A stretch of 64,000 bases of DNA from Streptomyces chrestomyceticus JCM 4735. GTDB taxonomy: Bacteria; Actinomycetota; Actinomycetes; Streptomycetales; Streptomycetaceae. The stretch lies in contig NZ_BHZC01000001.1 in NCBI RefSeq assembly GCF_003865135.1, positions 2,418,001 to 2,482,000 on the forward strand. Direction: 5' to 3'. Positions 44,882-54,067 of this stretch are shown here, in pieces. How positions within the stretch are numbered: the first letter of the stretch is position 1; each line of letters opens with the position of its first letter. The notes under the pieces are model-generated. The model searched no databases and had not been told where the DNA came from. It saw only the letters and a list, made by a program, of their open reading frames with translations. The position numbers and the translations under genes are program-made.

Positions 44882-45280
44882 CTACTCCTGTCCGAGTGGT
44901 CGGAGTTCGTATTTCGGATTGAACAGCACCCGGCGGCCGTGGCTCATGGAGATCCGGCCGGAGGCGATGAGCTTGCGGCCCGGCTCTATGCCGGTGATGG
45001 CACGCCGGCCGAGCCACACCACGTCCAGTGCGGCGGAGCCGTCGAACAGCTCCGCCTCCAGGGCGGGCACACCGGCGCGCGGCCGCAGCGTCACATGCCG
45101 CAGGGTGCCGGTGACCTTGACGATCTGCCGGTCGTCGCAGTCGCAGATACGGGTACAGCCGGTGTTCTGCGCGTCCTGCTGCAGCTCGGCGGACTCCAGC
45201 TCCTCCTCGGAGGAGGACAGCCTGTCGAGCATCCGGCGGAAACGGCCTGCCGGCTTCTCGGATCGGGTCCCAGCGCTCAT
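44882..45280 (-). CDS. OB-fold nucleic-acid-binding protein
   Basis: This 132-residue protein has a single OB-fold (QIVKVTGTLRHVTLRPRAGV, ALEAELFDGSAALDVVWLGR, GIEPGRKLIASGRISMSHGR). Before it come a Ser/Glu helix (LDRLSSSEEELESAELQQ) and CTRICDCDD, whose three Cys could bind metal. The fold is that of RecG/RecJ-type single-strand binding modules. The ATG at 45280 is preferred to an in-frame start 36 nt upstream. It corresponds to Rv2694c and forms a two-gene unit with the DUF3159 gene. Binding to single-stranded DNA or RNA is likely from the fold, but the role is not established. Confidence 0.88.
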   Translation of the reverse strand: MSAGTRSEKPAGRFRRMLDRLSSSEEELESAELQQDAQNTGCTRICDCDDRQIVKVTGTLRHVTLRPRAGVPALEAELFDGSAALDVVWLGRRAITGIEPGRKLIASGRISMSHGRRVLFNPKYELRPLGQE

Positions 45281-45359
45281 GAGGCCAGCGTACCGGTGCG
45301 CGGGGCCCTGGATCACGGCCGCGGACGACGCCGCACCGGCCGGTCTCCGGGGGCCGGGG

Positions 45360-46043
45360 TCACTGCTCGAAGCGGTAGCCCATGCCGGGCTCGGTGACGA
45401 AGTGCCGGGGGTGCGAGGGATCGCTCTCCAGTTTCCGGCGCAGTTGTGCCATGTAGACCCGCAGGTAGTTGGTCTCGGTGCCGTACGAGGGCCCCCAGAC
45501 CTCCTGGAGGAGCTGCTTCTGGCTGACGAGACGGCCCGTATTGCGGACCAGGACTTCCAGCAGATGCCACTCGGTCGGCGTAAGGCGCACGTCCCGGCCG
45601 TCCCGGTTGACCTTCTTCGCGGCCAGGTCGACGGTGAAGCCCTCGGTCTCCACGACCACCTCGTCCTCGGCGGGCCCGGTCGGCTCGGCCCGGCGCACCG
45701 CGGCCCGCAGTCTGGCCAGCAGCTCGTCCATCCCGAACGGCTTGGTGACGTAGTCGTCCGCCCCGGCGTCCAGCGCCTCGACCTTCTCGTCGGAGGTCTG
45801 CCGGGCGGAGAGCACCAGGATCGGCACCCGGGTCCAGCCGCGCAGCCCCTTGATCACCTCCACGCCGTCCATATCGGGCAGCCCGAGGTCCAGGACGATC
45901 ACGTCGGGGTGGCGGGCGGCGGCCAGCTTGAGGGCGGTGGCCCCGTCGGGGGCGGCGTCGACCTCGTACTTGCGCGCCTTCAGGTTGATCACGAGGGCCC
46001 GTACGATCTGCGGCTCGTCATCGACCACAAGCACCCGGTTCAC
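45360..46043 (-). CDS. kdpE: KdpE, response regulator of the potassium-responsive two-component system
   Basis: This 227-residue OmpR/PhoB-type regulator has a receiver domain with VLVVDDEPQI, the phospho-acceptor Asp in VIVLDLGLPDMDG, the conserved Lys in DDYVTKPFG, and Thr/Ser in LVLSARQ. A winged-helix DNA-binding domain follows (LTPTEWHLLEVLVRNTGRLV, GTETNYLRVYMAQLRRKLES). The GTG at 46043 has GAGGAGAA upstream. It lies 124 bp downstream of kdpD on the same strand. Its expected target is the kdpFABC promoter about 15 kb away in this window, where repeated CCGTTGACG elements occur. Confidence 0.95.
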   Translation of the reverse strand: MNRVLVVDDEPQIVRALVINLKARKYEVDAAPDGATALKLAAARHPDVIVLDLGLPDMDGVEVIKGLRGWTRVPILVLSARQTSDEKVEALDAGADDYVTKPFGMDELLARLRAAVRRAEPTGPAEDEVVVETEGFTVDLAAKKVNRDGRDVRLTPTEWHLLEVLVRNTGRLVSQKQLLQEVWGPSYGTETNYLRVYMAQLRRKLESDPSHPRHFVTEPGMGYRFEQ

Positions 46044-46167
46044 TGTCGTTCTCCTCGTGGTGGGGAAACCCGCCGGGCCACGCCCGCGGGGTGTCGGCTG
46101 GATGGCGGCTCCAGTGGGCCGGGGGGCGGCACGCGCGGTGCCGCCCCGGTGGCGGCGGGACGCCCGT

Positions 46168-48735
46168 TCACGTCGTCGCCTGAGCCGGGAGGTCGGGCTG
46201 CACCGGCGGTCCGCCGGGGGCGGCCCGCAGGGTGAGGACCATGGTCATGCCGCCGCCGGGGGTGTCCTCGGCGGCGAGGGTGCCGCCCATCGCCTCGGCG
46301 AAGCCGCGGGCGACGGCGAGGCCCAGGCCCACGCCCGCGCCGCGCGGGGCGTCACCGTACCGCTGGAAGGGCTCGAAGATACGGTTCTTGGCGCTGTCCG
46401 GCACGCCCGGCCCGCGGTCGGCGATGCGCAGCTCGACGCGGTCGCCGAGGGCGCTCGCGGAGACCAGCACCCGTTCGCCCTCCGGGCTGTACTTGACGCC
46501 GTTCTCGACCAGGTTGGCGACGGAGCGCTCCAGCAACCCCGGGTCGACGGCGACGATCGGCAGTTCCTCGGGAATGTCCAGGGTGACGCTGCCCTCGGGG
46601 ACGCCGCCCAGCGCCATCGGCACCACCTCGTCCAGATCGATCTCGCGGATCAGCGGGGTGACCGTGCCGGTCTGCAGGCGGGACATGTCCAGCAGGTTGC
46701 CGACCAGGTGGTCCAGCCGGTCGGCGCCCGCCTCGATGCCCTCCAGCAGCTCCGCCTCGTCCTCCTCGGACCAGGCGACGTCGTCGGAGCGCAGCGAGGT
46801 CACCGACGCCTTGATGCTCGCCAGCGGCGTCCGCAGGTCGTGGCTGACGGCGGCCAGCAGCGCCGTACGGATGCGGTTGCCCTCGGCCAGCTCGCGGGCC
46901 CGCTCCGCCTCGCCGACCAGCCGCTGGCGGTCCAGTACGACGGCGGCCTGCGCGGCGAAGGCGGCGAGCACCCGGCGGTCCTCGGCGGGCAGCACCCGGC
47001 CGGTCAGGGCCAGCGCCATGTGGTCGCCGACCGGCATGTCCACGTCCGCGTCCTCGGGCCGCATCAGCGGCCTGGTCTGCGGGTCGCCCTCCGCGGCGCC
47101 GCCGACGCGGCCCGCGCAGGTCCACGGCTCGACGTCGCCGGCCCGCTCCAGCAGCGCGACCGACTCCATGCCGAAGGTCTCCCGTACCCGCTCCAGCAGC
47201 GCGTCCAGCGTGGTCTCGCCGCGCAGCACGCTGCCCGCCAGGAAGGAGAGGATCTCCGACTCGGCGCGCAGCCGCGCCGCCTGGTGGGTGCGGCGGGCGG
47301 CCAGGTCGACGACGGAGGCCACCGAGACGCCGACCGCGAAGAAGATCAGGATGGCGACGATGTTCTTGGGGTCGGCGATGGTGATCGAGTGGGTGGGCGG
47401 GGTGAAGTAGAAGTTCAGCAGTACGGACCCGACGGCGGCCGCGGCGAGTGCCGGCATCAGCCCGCCGAGCAGCGCGGCGGCGACGGTCAGGAAGAGGAAC
47501 AGCAGGACGTCGTTGGCCAGGCCCGGGCCGTTGTCGATGGCGGTGAGCAGCAGCGACAGCAGGACGGGGGCGACGACGCCGACCAGCCAGCCGGCGATGA
47601 TCCGGGTGCGCCCGAGCCGGGCGCCGCGCGCCACCGGCAGGCCGCGCCCCTTGGCGACCTCGTCGTGCGTGACGATGTGGACGTCGAGGTCGGGCCCCGA
47701 GTCCCGGGCGACGGTGACGCCGACGCCGGGCCCGAAGACGTACTGCCAGGTCTTGCGGCGGCTGGAGCCCAGCACGATCTGGGTGGCGTTGACGCCGCGC
47801 GCGAACTCCAGCAGCGCGTTCGGTATGTCGTCGCCGATGACGTGGTGGAACGTGCCGCCGAGATCCTCGACGAGGGTCCGCTGCACGGCGAGTTCCTTGG
47901 GCGAGGCCGAGGTCAGCCCGTCGCTGCGCGCGATGTAGACAGCGAGCACCTCGCTGCCCGAACCCTTGGCCGCCATCCGGGAGGCGCGGCGGATGAGCGT
48001 ACGCCCCTCGGGGCCGCCGGTGAGGCCGACGACGATGCGTTCGCGGCCCGCCCAGATCTTGGAGACACTGTGCTCGGAACGGTACTGCTGGAGGTATTCG
48101 TCCACCCGGTCGGCGACCCACAACAACGCGAGCTCCCGGAGAGCGGTCAGATTGCCCGGCCGGAAGTAGTTCGAGAGGGCGGCGTCCACCTTGTCCGGCT
48201 TGTAGATGTTGCCGTGCGCCATCCGGCGCCGGATCGCCTCGGGCGACATGTCGACCAGCTCGATCTGGTCGGCCCGGCGGACGATCTCGTCCGGCACGGT
48301 CTCGCGCTGCCGTACCCCCGTTATCGACTCGACGACGTCGCCGAGCGATTCGAGGTGCTGGATGTTGACGGTCGAGATCACATCGATCCCGGCCTCCAGC
48401 AGCTCCTCGACGTCCTGCCAGCGCTTGGTGTTGCGGGAGCCCGGCACGTTGGTGTGCGCCAGCTCGTCGACGAGGGCCACCGCCGGTGCGCGGCGCAGCA
48501 CCGCGTCCACGTCCATCTCGGTGAAGACCGAGCCCCGGTACTCCAGCTCCACGCGCCGGGTCTGCTCCAGCCCGTGCAGCATGACCTCCGTGCGGGGCCG
48601 GTCGTGGTGCTCGACGAACGCCACCACGACGTCCGTACCGCGCTCCACCCGCCGGTGCGCCTCGGACAGCATCGAGTACGTCTTGCCGACGCCCGGTGCA
48701 GCGCCGAGATAGATCCGTAGCTTGCCGCGTGCCAT
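46168..48735 (-). CDS. kdpD: KdpD, sensor histidine kinase for potassium/turgor
   Basis: This 855-residue membrane kinase has the full KdpD layout. The N-terminal KdpD domain has a P-loop (LRIYLGAAPGVGKTYSMLSE) and LVDELAHTNVPGSRN. A universal-stress-like domain follows at about 245-370 (IVVGLTGGPEGRTLIRRA). Four membrane helices lie at about 395-500 (VGVVAPVLLSLLLTAID), then a GAF-like region. The kinase core has the phospho-His box AVSHDLRTPLASIKASV, the N box VANLVENGVKYSPEG, and DRGPGVPDSAKNRIFEPFQR. All catalytic boxes are intact. The ATG at 48735 gives the canonical MARGKLRIYLG start. It heads the kdpDE unit, and the kdpFABC pump genes lie 8 kb further along on the same strand. Confidence 0.96.
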   Translation of the reverse strand: MARGKLRIYLGAAPGVGKTYSMLSEAHRRVERGTDVVVAFVEHHDRPRTEVMLHGLEQTRRVELEYRGSVFTEMDVDAVLRRAPAVALVDELAHTNVPGSRNTKRWQDVEELLEAGIDVISTVNIQHLESLGDVVESITGVRQRETVPDEIVRRADQIELVDMSPEAIRRRMAHGNIYKPDKVDAALSNYFRPGNLTALRELALLWVADRVDEYLQQYRSEHSVSKIWAGRERIVVGLTGGPEGRTLIRRASRMAAKGSGSEVLAVYIARSDGLTSASPKELAVQRTLVEDLGGTFHHVIGDDIPNALLEFARGVNATQIVLGSSRRKTWQYVFGPGVGVTVARDSGPDLDVHIVTHDEVAKGRGLPVARGARLGRTRIIAGWLVGVVAPVLLSLLLTAIDNGPGLANDVLLFLFLTVAAALLGGLMPALAAAAVGSVLLNFYFTPPTHSITIADPKNIVAILIFFAVGVSVASVVDLAARRTHQAARLRAESEILSFLAGSVLRGETTLDALLERVRETFGMESVALLERAGDVEPWTCAGRVGGAAEGDPQTRPLMRPEDADVDMPVGDHMALALTGRVLPAEDRRVLAAFAAQAAVVLDRQRLVGEAERARELAEGNRIRTALLAAVSHDLRTPLASIKASVTSLRSDDVAWSEEDEAELLEGIEAGADRLDHLVGNLLDMSRLQTGTVTPLIREIDLDEVVPMALGGVPEGSVTLDIPEELPIVAVDPGLLERSVANLVENGVKYSPEGERVLVSASALGDRVELRIADRGPGVPDSAKNRIFEPFQRYGDAPRGAGVGLGLAVARGFAEAMGGTLAAEDTPGGGMTMVLTLRAAPGGPPVQPDLPAQATT

Positions 48736-48896
48736 GGCCCCATTGTCTTACGTGAAGGCCGCCCCCACCGGGCTGAACCTGAGGCGACCCTACCGACCCC
48801 ACACCCGCACAAAAGCCGCAGGTGACGGGTGCGGGCCAGGTCTTGACGCGACTCTGATACGGGGGCGGGGGCCGCCCGGGCGGGCAGGCGGCGGCC

Positions 48897-48931
48897 GTCC
48901 GGGCCGGGCCGTACCGCCACCCGGCCCGGAC
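48897..48931 (-). terminator. Terminator of the ABC-transporter unit
   Basis: GTCCGGGCCGGG (48897-48908) pairs perfectly with 48920-48931 across an 11-nt loop, 13 nt beyond the permease stop codon. Confidence 0.75.
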
Positions 48932-48943
48932 CCGTGCCGCCGC

Positions 48944-50908
48944 CTACCCGGCTCCCCGCAGGGCCGCCGTCGGGGACTGCCGCAGGGCGATGCGCGTGGT
49001 CACGATCCCTGTCCCCAGGGCCAGGAGACCCGCACCGCCCAGGACGAGGGCGACGGTGCCGGCCGGCAGGTGCGGGACCGCCGAGCCGGTCAGAGCCCGG
49101 CTGAACACCGCGAGCACCGCTCCCGCCACCGCCGCTCCGACCAGCAGCGCGGTGATGACGACCACCGCGTTCTCCAGGCGCATCATGCGGGCGACCTGTC
49201 CGGGGGTGGCGCCCACCAGGCGCAGCAGCGCGAATTCGCCGGAACGTTCCATCGTCGTCATCACCAGGGTGTTCACGACCGAGATCGACGTGAAGGCCGT
49301 CACCACCAGCAGGAGCAGGTACGTGGCGGTCATGGAGGCGTCCCTGGCGCGCAGTGCCTCGGCACGGTAGGCGGCGTGGTCGAGCAGCCGCCAGGACGGC
49401 TCGGCCCGGTGCAGGGCCCGCAGGCCGTCGGCCAGTTGCCGCTGGGCGCCGGGGGCGGCCCGTATGTACACCTCGTCCAGGAGCGGCTGCTCGCCGTCCA
49501 GGTGGCGGGCGGCCAGCCGTAGCGGAAGGACGGCTTCACCGAAGCCCCGGGAGCGGGTGTAGACGGCCGCGACGCGCGCCTTCTCCGTCCGGTCGTCCTC
49601 CATGGACAGCGTCACCGTGTCACCGACGCCGACGTGCGCACGCTGCGCGAGGTCCGCACTCAGGGCGATGTCCCGCGGGCCCGGATGCCGCATGCTTCCG
49701 TGCGTGATCCCGAGGTCGAGGACCGCGTCGAGCGGCCCGTCCGTGACGGCCTGCGCCATACCGCCGGGGCCCAGGGCGGCGTCGTCGCCCTGACCGTCAC
49801 CGTCGCCGCCGCCGTCACCGTCGCCACCGCCGTCGCCGAGCACGTTGACGAACGTCCCCGTGGCACCCACAGCCGCTCCCGCTCCGGGCACCGCCGCGGC
49901 CGTACGCGCGGCAGCGACCGGCAGGCCCGCCCCGTCTCCGCGTACCACCTCGTCGGCGACCAGCCGCTGCCGCTCCTGGTGCCACTGCTCGTCCCACTTC
50001 AGCTGCGGGACGAGCAGGGCGACGGCCGCGAAGGCCACGGTGAGGGACAGCGGCCCGGCGGCGGCGCCCAACCTCCGGTAACCCGCGCCGAGGTTGGCCT
50101 TCACCAGCAGCCCGACGGCGGGGAACAGCGCCCGGCACAGCGCCCCGAAGACGCTTCCCGCCAGCTTGCCCACCCACGGGCTGAGCAGCCCGACGGCGGC
50201 CATCAGCACCATGACCATGCTCACGGCCGTGTTCGCGGCGCCCGGACCGTCCGAGCTCCCGATCGCCACCAGCCCCCAGACCCCCGAGGCCAGGATCACG
50301 AGACCGAGACAGGTACGGGCCGCGCCCACCCGCCGACGGGGCACCGCCGCCTCGCCGAGCGCCTGCACCGCGCGCACCCGGGACGCGCGTCGGCCACTGC
50401 TCCACACGGCCGCTTCGGCGGTCACCCAGCAGATCAGCACGGCGGCCACCACGCTGACCGGCCCGAAGGCGAAGGGGAAGGATGCCGGGATCATGTCCCG
50501 GGCGGCCAGCCAGGCCCTCAGTCCGTCGGCCAGCAGCACGCCGAGGGCGCAGCCCGGGACGGCGGCGACCGCGGTGAGGACGAGCACTTCGTGAGCGATC
50601 AGCCGGCGGACCTGCCCTGGGGTCGCGGCGACGGCGCGGAGCAGGGCGATCTCCCGCGTCCGCTGCTGGACCGACAGGGAGAAGGTGCCCGCCACCGCGA
50701 ACGCCATGACGCACAGGCAGACGAACCCGAAAGGTACGGCGAAGGACACCACCTCCGCGCCGCCCTGCGCCGGGGACGCCCCGGCACCGGCGTCCAGCAG
50801 CACCGCGCAGCAGGTGGTCAGGGCCAGCGCGCAGAGCATGGTGACGAACGAACCGGCGAAGGACGCCTTACGGGACCGGATGGTCCACCACGCCAGTGGG
50901 AGAAGCAC
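48944..50908 (-). CDS. FtsX-like ABC transporter permease
   Basis: This 654-residue protein has two FtsX modules and about ten membrane helices, in the layout of antimicrobial-peptide or lipoprotein-type exporters. One helix pair lies near the N-terminus (FAGSFVTMLCALALTTCCAV) and a block of helices at 90-290. A large extracytoplasmic domain spans about 310-520 and includes the Gly/Asp tract GDGGGDGDGGGDGDGQGDD. The closing FtsX domain contains YLLLLVVTAFTSISVVNTLV and GEFALLRLVGATPGQVARMM. The GTG at 50908 lies 4 nt after the ATPase stop, so the two are coupled. Substrate unknown. Confidence 0.9.
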   Translation of the reverse strand: MLLPLAWWTIRSRKASFAGSFVTMLCALALTTCCAVLLDAGAGASPAQGGAEVVSFAVPFGFVCLCVMAFAVAGTFSLSVQQRTREIALLRAVAATPGQVRRLIAHEVLVLTAVAAVPGCALGVLLADGLRAWLAARDMIPASFPFAFGPVSVVAAVLICWVTAEAAVWSSGRRASRVRAVQALGEAAVPRRRVGAARTCLGLVILASGVWGLVAIGSSDGPGAANTAVSMVMVLMAAVGLLSPWVGKLAGSVFGALCRALFPAVGLLVKANLGAGYRRLGAAAGPLSLTVAFAAVALLVPQLKWDEQWHQERQRLVADEVVRGDGAGLPVAAARTAAAVPGAGAAVGATGTFVNVLGDGGGDGDGGGDGDGQGDDAALGPGGMAQAVTDGPLDAVLDLGITHGSMRHPGPRDIALSADLAQRAHVGVGDTVTLSMEDDRTEKARVAAVYTRSRGFGEAVLPLRLAARHLDGEQPLLDEVYIRAAPGAQRQLADGLRALHRAEPSWRLLDHAAYRAEALRARDASMTATYLLLLVVTAFTSISVVNTLVMTTMERSGEFALLRLVGATPGQVARMMRLENAVVVITALLVGAAVAGAVLAVFSRALTGSAVPHLPAGTVALVLGGAGLLALGTGIVTTRIALRQSPTAALRGAG

Positions 50909-50912
50909 GGCC

Positions 50913-51743
50913 TCACGCTCCCAGGCGGGTCATGCGCTCGGCGATGGCCTCCGCCGGAGCCCGGTGCAGGACGTCGGTGACGCGTCCGTCCGCCAGCAGC
51001 AGCACGGCGTCCGCGTACGAGGCGGCCACCGGGTCGTGGGTCACCATCAGGACCGTCTGCCCGACGTCGTCCACGAGTTGACGCAGAAGTTCCAGCACGT
51101 CGCGGGCCGACGCCGTGTCCAGGGCTCCGGTGGGTTCGTCCGCGAAGACCACCTCGGGGCGGGCGATCAGGGCGCGGGCGATCGCCACGCGCTGCTGCTG
51201 TCCGCCGGACAGCTCCCCCGGCCGGTGCTTACGGCGGTCGGCGAGGCCGGTGCGGGTGAGCAACTCCTCCAGCCGGCCGGAATCCAGGCGCAGGCGGCGG
51301 CCGGCCAGCCGCACCGGCAGGGTGATGTTCTGCTCCGCCGTCAGCGCCGGGAGGAGGTGGAAGCCCTGGAAGACGAAACCGACGCGTTCGCGACGCAGTT
51401 CGGTCCGCTGTCGTTCGTTCAGCGGGCCCAGGTCGTGGCCCGCGATCTCCACCGTGCCCCGGTCCGGGCGCTCCAGCCCGGAGGCGCAGTGCAGGAACGT
51501 GCTCTTGCCCGATCCGGAAGGGCCCATGACGGCGGTGAACGTTCCGTAGGGTAACTCCGCCGTGACCTCGTCGAGCGCCGTGACAGCCGCCCTCCCACTG
51601 CCGTGCGACTTGGTGACCCCGCCGAGGCGCACCGCCCAGGGCGAACGCCGCGCCTGCCCTGCCCCGGCACGCCCCCGTGCCCGGCTGCGGGCCGCTCCGT
51701 CCTCTTCGTAACGGCGGGTCCCCACGCCTGCGTGCTTGTCCAC
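50913..51743 (-). CDS. ABC transporter ATP-binding protein, LolD/MacB type
   Basis: This 276-residue ATPase has Walker A in [21 protein letters not shown]-loop [13 protein letters not shown], signature [15 protein letters not shown], Walker [13 protein letters not shown], and H-loop [12 protein letters not shown]. The [16 protein letters not shown] sequence is typical of the MacB/LolD/BceA group that pairs with FtsX permeases. The GTG at 51743 is chosen because GGAGAGAAGG lies just upstream; the frame is open for 28 further codons. It precedes its permease with a 4-nt gap, and the unit ends in a terminator. No regulatory two-component pair is adjacent, so the Bce-type resistance reading is only one possibility. 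Confidence 0.93.
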   Translation of the reverse strand: MDKHAGVGTRRYEEDGAARSRARGRAGAGQARRSPWAVRLGGVTKSHGSGRAAVTALDEVTAELPYGTFTAVMGPSGSGKSTFLHCASGLERPDRGTVEIAGHDLGPLNERQRTELRRERVGFVFQGFHLLPALTAEQNITLPVRLAGRRLRLDSGRLEELLTRTGLADRRKHRPGELSGGQQQRVAIARALIARPEVVFADEPTGALDTASARDVLELLRQLVDDVGQTVLMVTHDPVAASYADAVLLLADGRVTDVLHRAPAEAIAERMTRLGA

Positions 51744-51954
51744 GTGCCTTCTCTCCGTCCGGTGCACCACCCGGGGCGGCCGACGTCCACCCCGTGCAAA
51801 CCCGGTCGTCATAACACGGCGGTTCACACCGGGTCATACCGAGCGGGCCCGGCACGCGGCCGACCCACGCATTCACGCCACCTCTCACTGCCGCGACCGG
51901 GCTGGCACCCCGGCGTGCCGTACCGGCGAGTCAGCAACCCGGAAATGGCAGTGC

Positions 51955-52290
51955 CTAGCCCTCTGGATAAAAGAGGAACAGCGTGCATCCGGTGGCGGTC
52001 GAAGGCACGTGCCACGACCCGGCCGGGGCGTGCAGGAACGTGCCGGCAGGGTAGTCGCGGGCTCCGTCGTTGAAGGTTCCGGCAACGACATAGACCTCCT
52101 CAGGGCCCGGCTCGTGGACATCGCGGTGCGGCCAGGAGGCACCCGCCTCCATCTCCAGCACGTTGGCGTGCGCGCCGTCCGGCCCCCGCCACAAGGGGCG
52201 CAGCCGGATACCGGGGAACAGCTCACGGACCGGGGATTCGCCGACGGAGACGGAGGCGTAACCCTCCTGCGCAAGGATCTCGGGGTGCAT
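51955..52290 (-). CDS. Cupin protein, ChrR-like
   Basis: This is a 111-residue single cupin. ASWPHRDVHEPGPEEVYVVA contains the HxH...E metal-binding set of motif 1. GTFNDGARDYPAGTFLHAPA and SWHVPSTATGCTLFLFYPEG complete the second motif with its His. The pattern matches the cupin half of ChrR anti-sigma proteins, but no zinc anti-sigma domain or sigma factor gene is present, so a stand-alone metal-binding or sensing role is likely. It is transcribed divergently from a GlxA/AraC regulator, with a 14-bp palindrome between them. That suggests the regulator controls it. Confidence 0.85.
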   Translation of the reverse strand: MHPEILAQEGYASVSVGESPVRELFPGIRLRPLWRGPDGAHANVLEMEAGASWPHRDVHEPGPEEVYVVAGTFNDGARDYPAGTFLHAPAGSWHVPSTATGCTLFLFYPEG

Positions 52291-52333
52291 GCCTGCAACA
52301 GTGCCGCGCGCGGGCCACGGCGGGCAGAGACGA

Positions 52334-52347
52334 CCATGACGTCATGG
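52334..52347. promoter_or_regulatory. Perfect palindrome between divergent cupin and AraC-type genes
   Basis: CCATGACGTCATGG is a 14-bp perfect palindrome lying 2 bp upstream of a TACTTT -10-like element (52350-52355) for the regulator gene. The regulator ATG at 52362 has no ribosome-binding site and lies 6 nt after that element, so a leaderless transcript is likely. The palindrome fits an autoregulatory operator. Confidence 0.5.
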
Positions 52348-52361
52348 GGTACTTTCCTGCC

Positions 52362-53297
52362 ATGCATCGCGTGGTGGCTCTGGTACGGCCGGTGCAGTCG
52401 GTCTTCGAACTCGGCTGCGCCGTCGAGGTCTTCGGCACGGAGCGCCCCGGGATGCCGCAGCACTACGCGTTCGAAACGTGCACGGAGACGCCCGGCCCCG
52501 TACCGACCACCGGCGGGTACGCGATGACCGTGCCGCAGGGCCTCTCGGCGCTCACGACCGCGGACACCGTGATCATCCCGGGCTGGCTCCCGGTGGAGGA
52601 GCCGCCCTCCGACCCCGTACGCCGGGCCCTGCTGCGGGCGCACGCGCGCGGGGCCCGGCTGGTCACGATCTGCTCCGGGGTTTTCGCCCTGGCCCGCACC
52701 GGACTGCTGGACGGCCGCTCGGCCACCACCCACTGGGCGCGCGCCGAGCAACTGCGGCGTGCGTTCCCGCGCGTGCGCGTGGAACCGGACAGGCTTTACG
52801 TGGATCACGGCGATGTCGCCACCAGCGCCGGCGCGGGCGCCGGGTTCGACCTGTGCCTGCATCTCGTCCGGAAGGACCATGGGGCCGCGTACGCCGCCGC
52901 GCTCAGGCGGCACATGGTGCTGCCGCCGCACCGCGAGGCCGGCCACGTACCGTACACGCCGCCCCCGCCGCCCGGGCACGCGCTCGACGGCCTGCTCGAA
53001 TGGGCCGACGAGCGCCTCGGCACGCCACTGTCGGTGGCCGACCTGGCCGCGTACCTCGGCGTCTCGCCCCGCACCCTGGCCCGGCGCTTCGCCGACCAGC
53101 TCGGCACGAGCCCGGGCGCGTGGTTGCTCTCCCGTCGCGTGGCCGCGGCACGCACCCTGCTGGAGGAGACGGAATTGCCGGTCGAGGCGATCGCGGCCCG
53201 CGTCGGCCTCTCCTCCCCGGTCAACCTGCGCCGCCGCTTCCGTTCGGCGACGGGCACGACTCCGGGCGCCTACCGGCGGGCGTTCCGGGTTCCGTGA
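52362..53297 (+). CDS. GlxA-type AraC-family regulator (DJ-1/PfpI domain plus HTH)
   Basis: This 311-residue regulator has an N-terminal DJ-1/PfpI-like domain at 1-180. The nucleophile-elbow Cys lies in LVTICSGVFALARTGLLDGR, and TTHWARAEQLRRAFPRV follows. A C-terminal AraC double HTH contains LSVADLAAYLGVSPRTLARR, LLSRRVAAARTLLEETELPV and AARVGLSSPVNLRRRF. The family often controls amine, amide or stress genes, and the ligand is usually unknown. The ATG at 52362 is preferred to 52344 because the leaderless -10 element is then at the right place. The divergent cupin gene is the nearest candidate target. Confidence 0.92.
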   Translation: MHRVVALVRPVQSVFELGCAVEVFGTERPGMPQHYAFETCTETPGPVPTTGGYAMTVPQGLSALTTADTVIIPGWLPVEEPPSDPVRRALLRAHARGARLVTICSGVFALARTGLLDGRSATTHWARAEQLRRAFPRVRVEPDRLYVDHGDVATSAGAGAGFDLCLHLVRKDHGAAYAAALRRHMVLPPHREAGHVPYTPPPPPGHALDGLLEWADERLGTPLSVADLAAYLGVSPRTLARRFADQLGTSPGAWLLSRRVAAARTLLEETELPVEAIAARVGLSSPVNLRRRFRSATGTTPGAYRRAFRVP

Positions 53298-53380
53298 TCC
53301 GCCGGACGGGCCCCAGGTGCTCGGACCGCCCCGGACCACCCCGGACTGCCTCGGACCGCGAGGCGACCGACCCGATCACC

Positions 53381-53962
53381 TCAGCCGACGGGCCCAGTCT
53401 TTGTCAGATCGGCGGGCCCCGGTGCGCGGCGCAGAACCAGTTCGACCTTCGGACGGACCGGAACCTTGTCGCTCAACTGCCAGCCGTACGACGCAGCGAG
53501 CTCCAGTGCGGCACGCGGCCCGATGCCTCGGTAGAGGTGGGCCCGGAGCATGGCGTCAGTGGCCTTGGGCTTCTGCCTGCTCAGCACTGCCTCGATACGG
53601 TCCCGGGGGAATCCGGGCTCGCCCTCGTGACGCAGTTCCCGCCACGTCGCCCACCACTTGGGCCGGAGGGTAAGGAGACCCAAGCCGCGGTCCAGCAGCC
53701 GGAACGCCGGCTTCTCCAGGAAGAAGAACACCACGAAGACGAACTCGCCCACGAGCGAGAACGCGAGGATGAAGGCGAACACGGCGAGGAACATCGCCAC
53801 ATGGACCGGAAAGTGAATCAGCATCCCGACGTGGCACAGGATCAGTACCCGCCGCGAGCGGTTCGGCTGCGCCTCCCACTCCTCGCCCAAGTACGGTGGC
53901 GGGCCGCCGAGCTGGACGTACGGCTGACCGGGCGGGCGCGGCGGGGCTGCGGGCATACTCAC
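53381..53962 (-). CDS. Hypothetical membrane protein with Pro-rich N-terminus
   Basis: This protein of about 193 residues begins with a Pro/Gly-rich stretch (MPAAPPRPPGQPYVQLGGPP). Two membrane helices follow at about 45-95 (VLILCHVGMLIHFPVHVAMF, LAVFAFILAFSLVGEFVFVV), then a basic cytoplasmic tail (RPKWWATWRELRHEGEPGFP, RAALELAASYGWQLSDKVPV). No family is recognised. The GTG at 53962 or the ATG at 53956 could be the start; neither ribosome-binding site is strong. It converges with the AraC-type gene and diverges from the acetyltransferase gene. Confidence 0.6.
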   Translation of the reverse strand: MSMPAAPPRPPGQPYVQLGGPPPYLGEEWEAQPNRSRRVLILCHVGMLIHFPVHVAMFLAVFAFILAFSLVGEFVFVVFFFLEKPAFRLLDRGLGLLTLRPKWWATWRELRHEGEPGFPRDRIEAVLSRQKPKATDAMLRAHLYRGIGPRAALELAASYGWQLSDKVPVRPKVELVLRRAPGPADLTKTGPVG

Positions 53963-54067
53963 GGAGCCATCCCACCACGATGGCGCAGTACATGACAACG
54001 CACCCCAACGCGCGCCCCGGCCCGCCCCCTCCGCCCCAACTGGCCCTCCCCCACCCACTCCACGATC

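Noticed and set aside
53300..53370. Short CGGACC-type repeats after the AraC-type gene
   Set aside because: Units are imperfect and only about 10 bp, with no flanking structure. Low-complexity GC sequence is the simpler reading.
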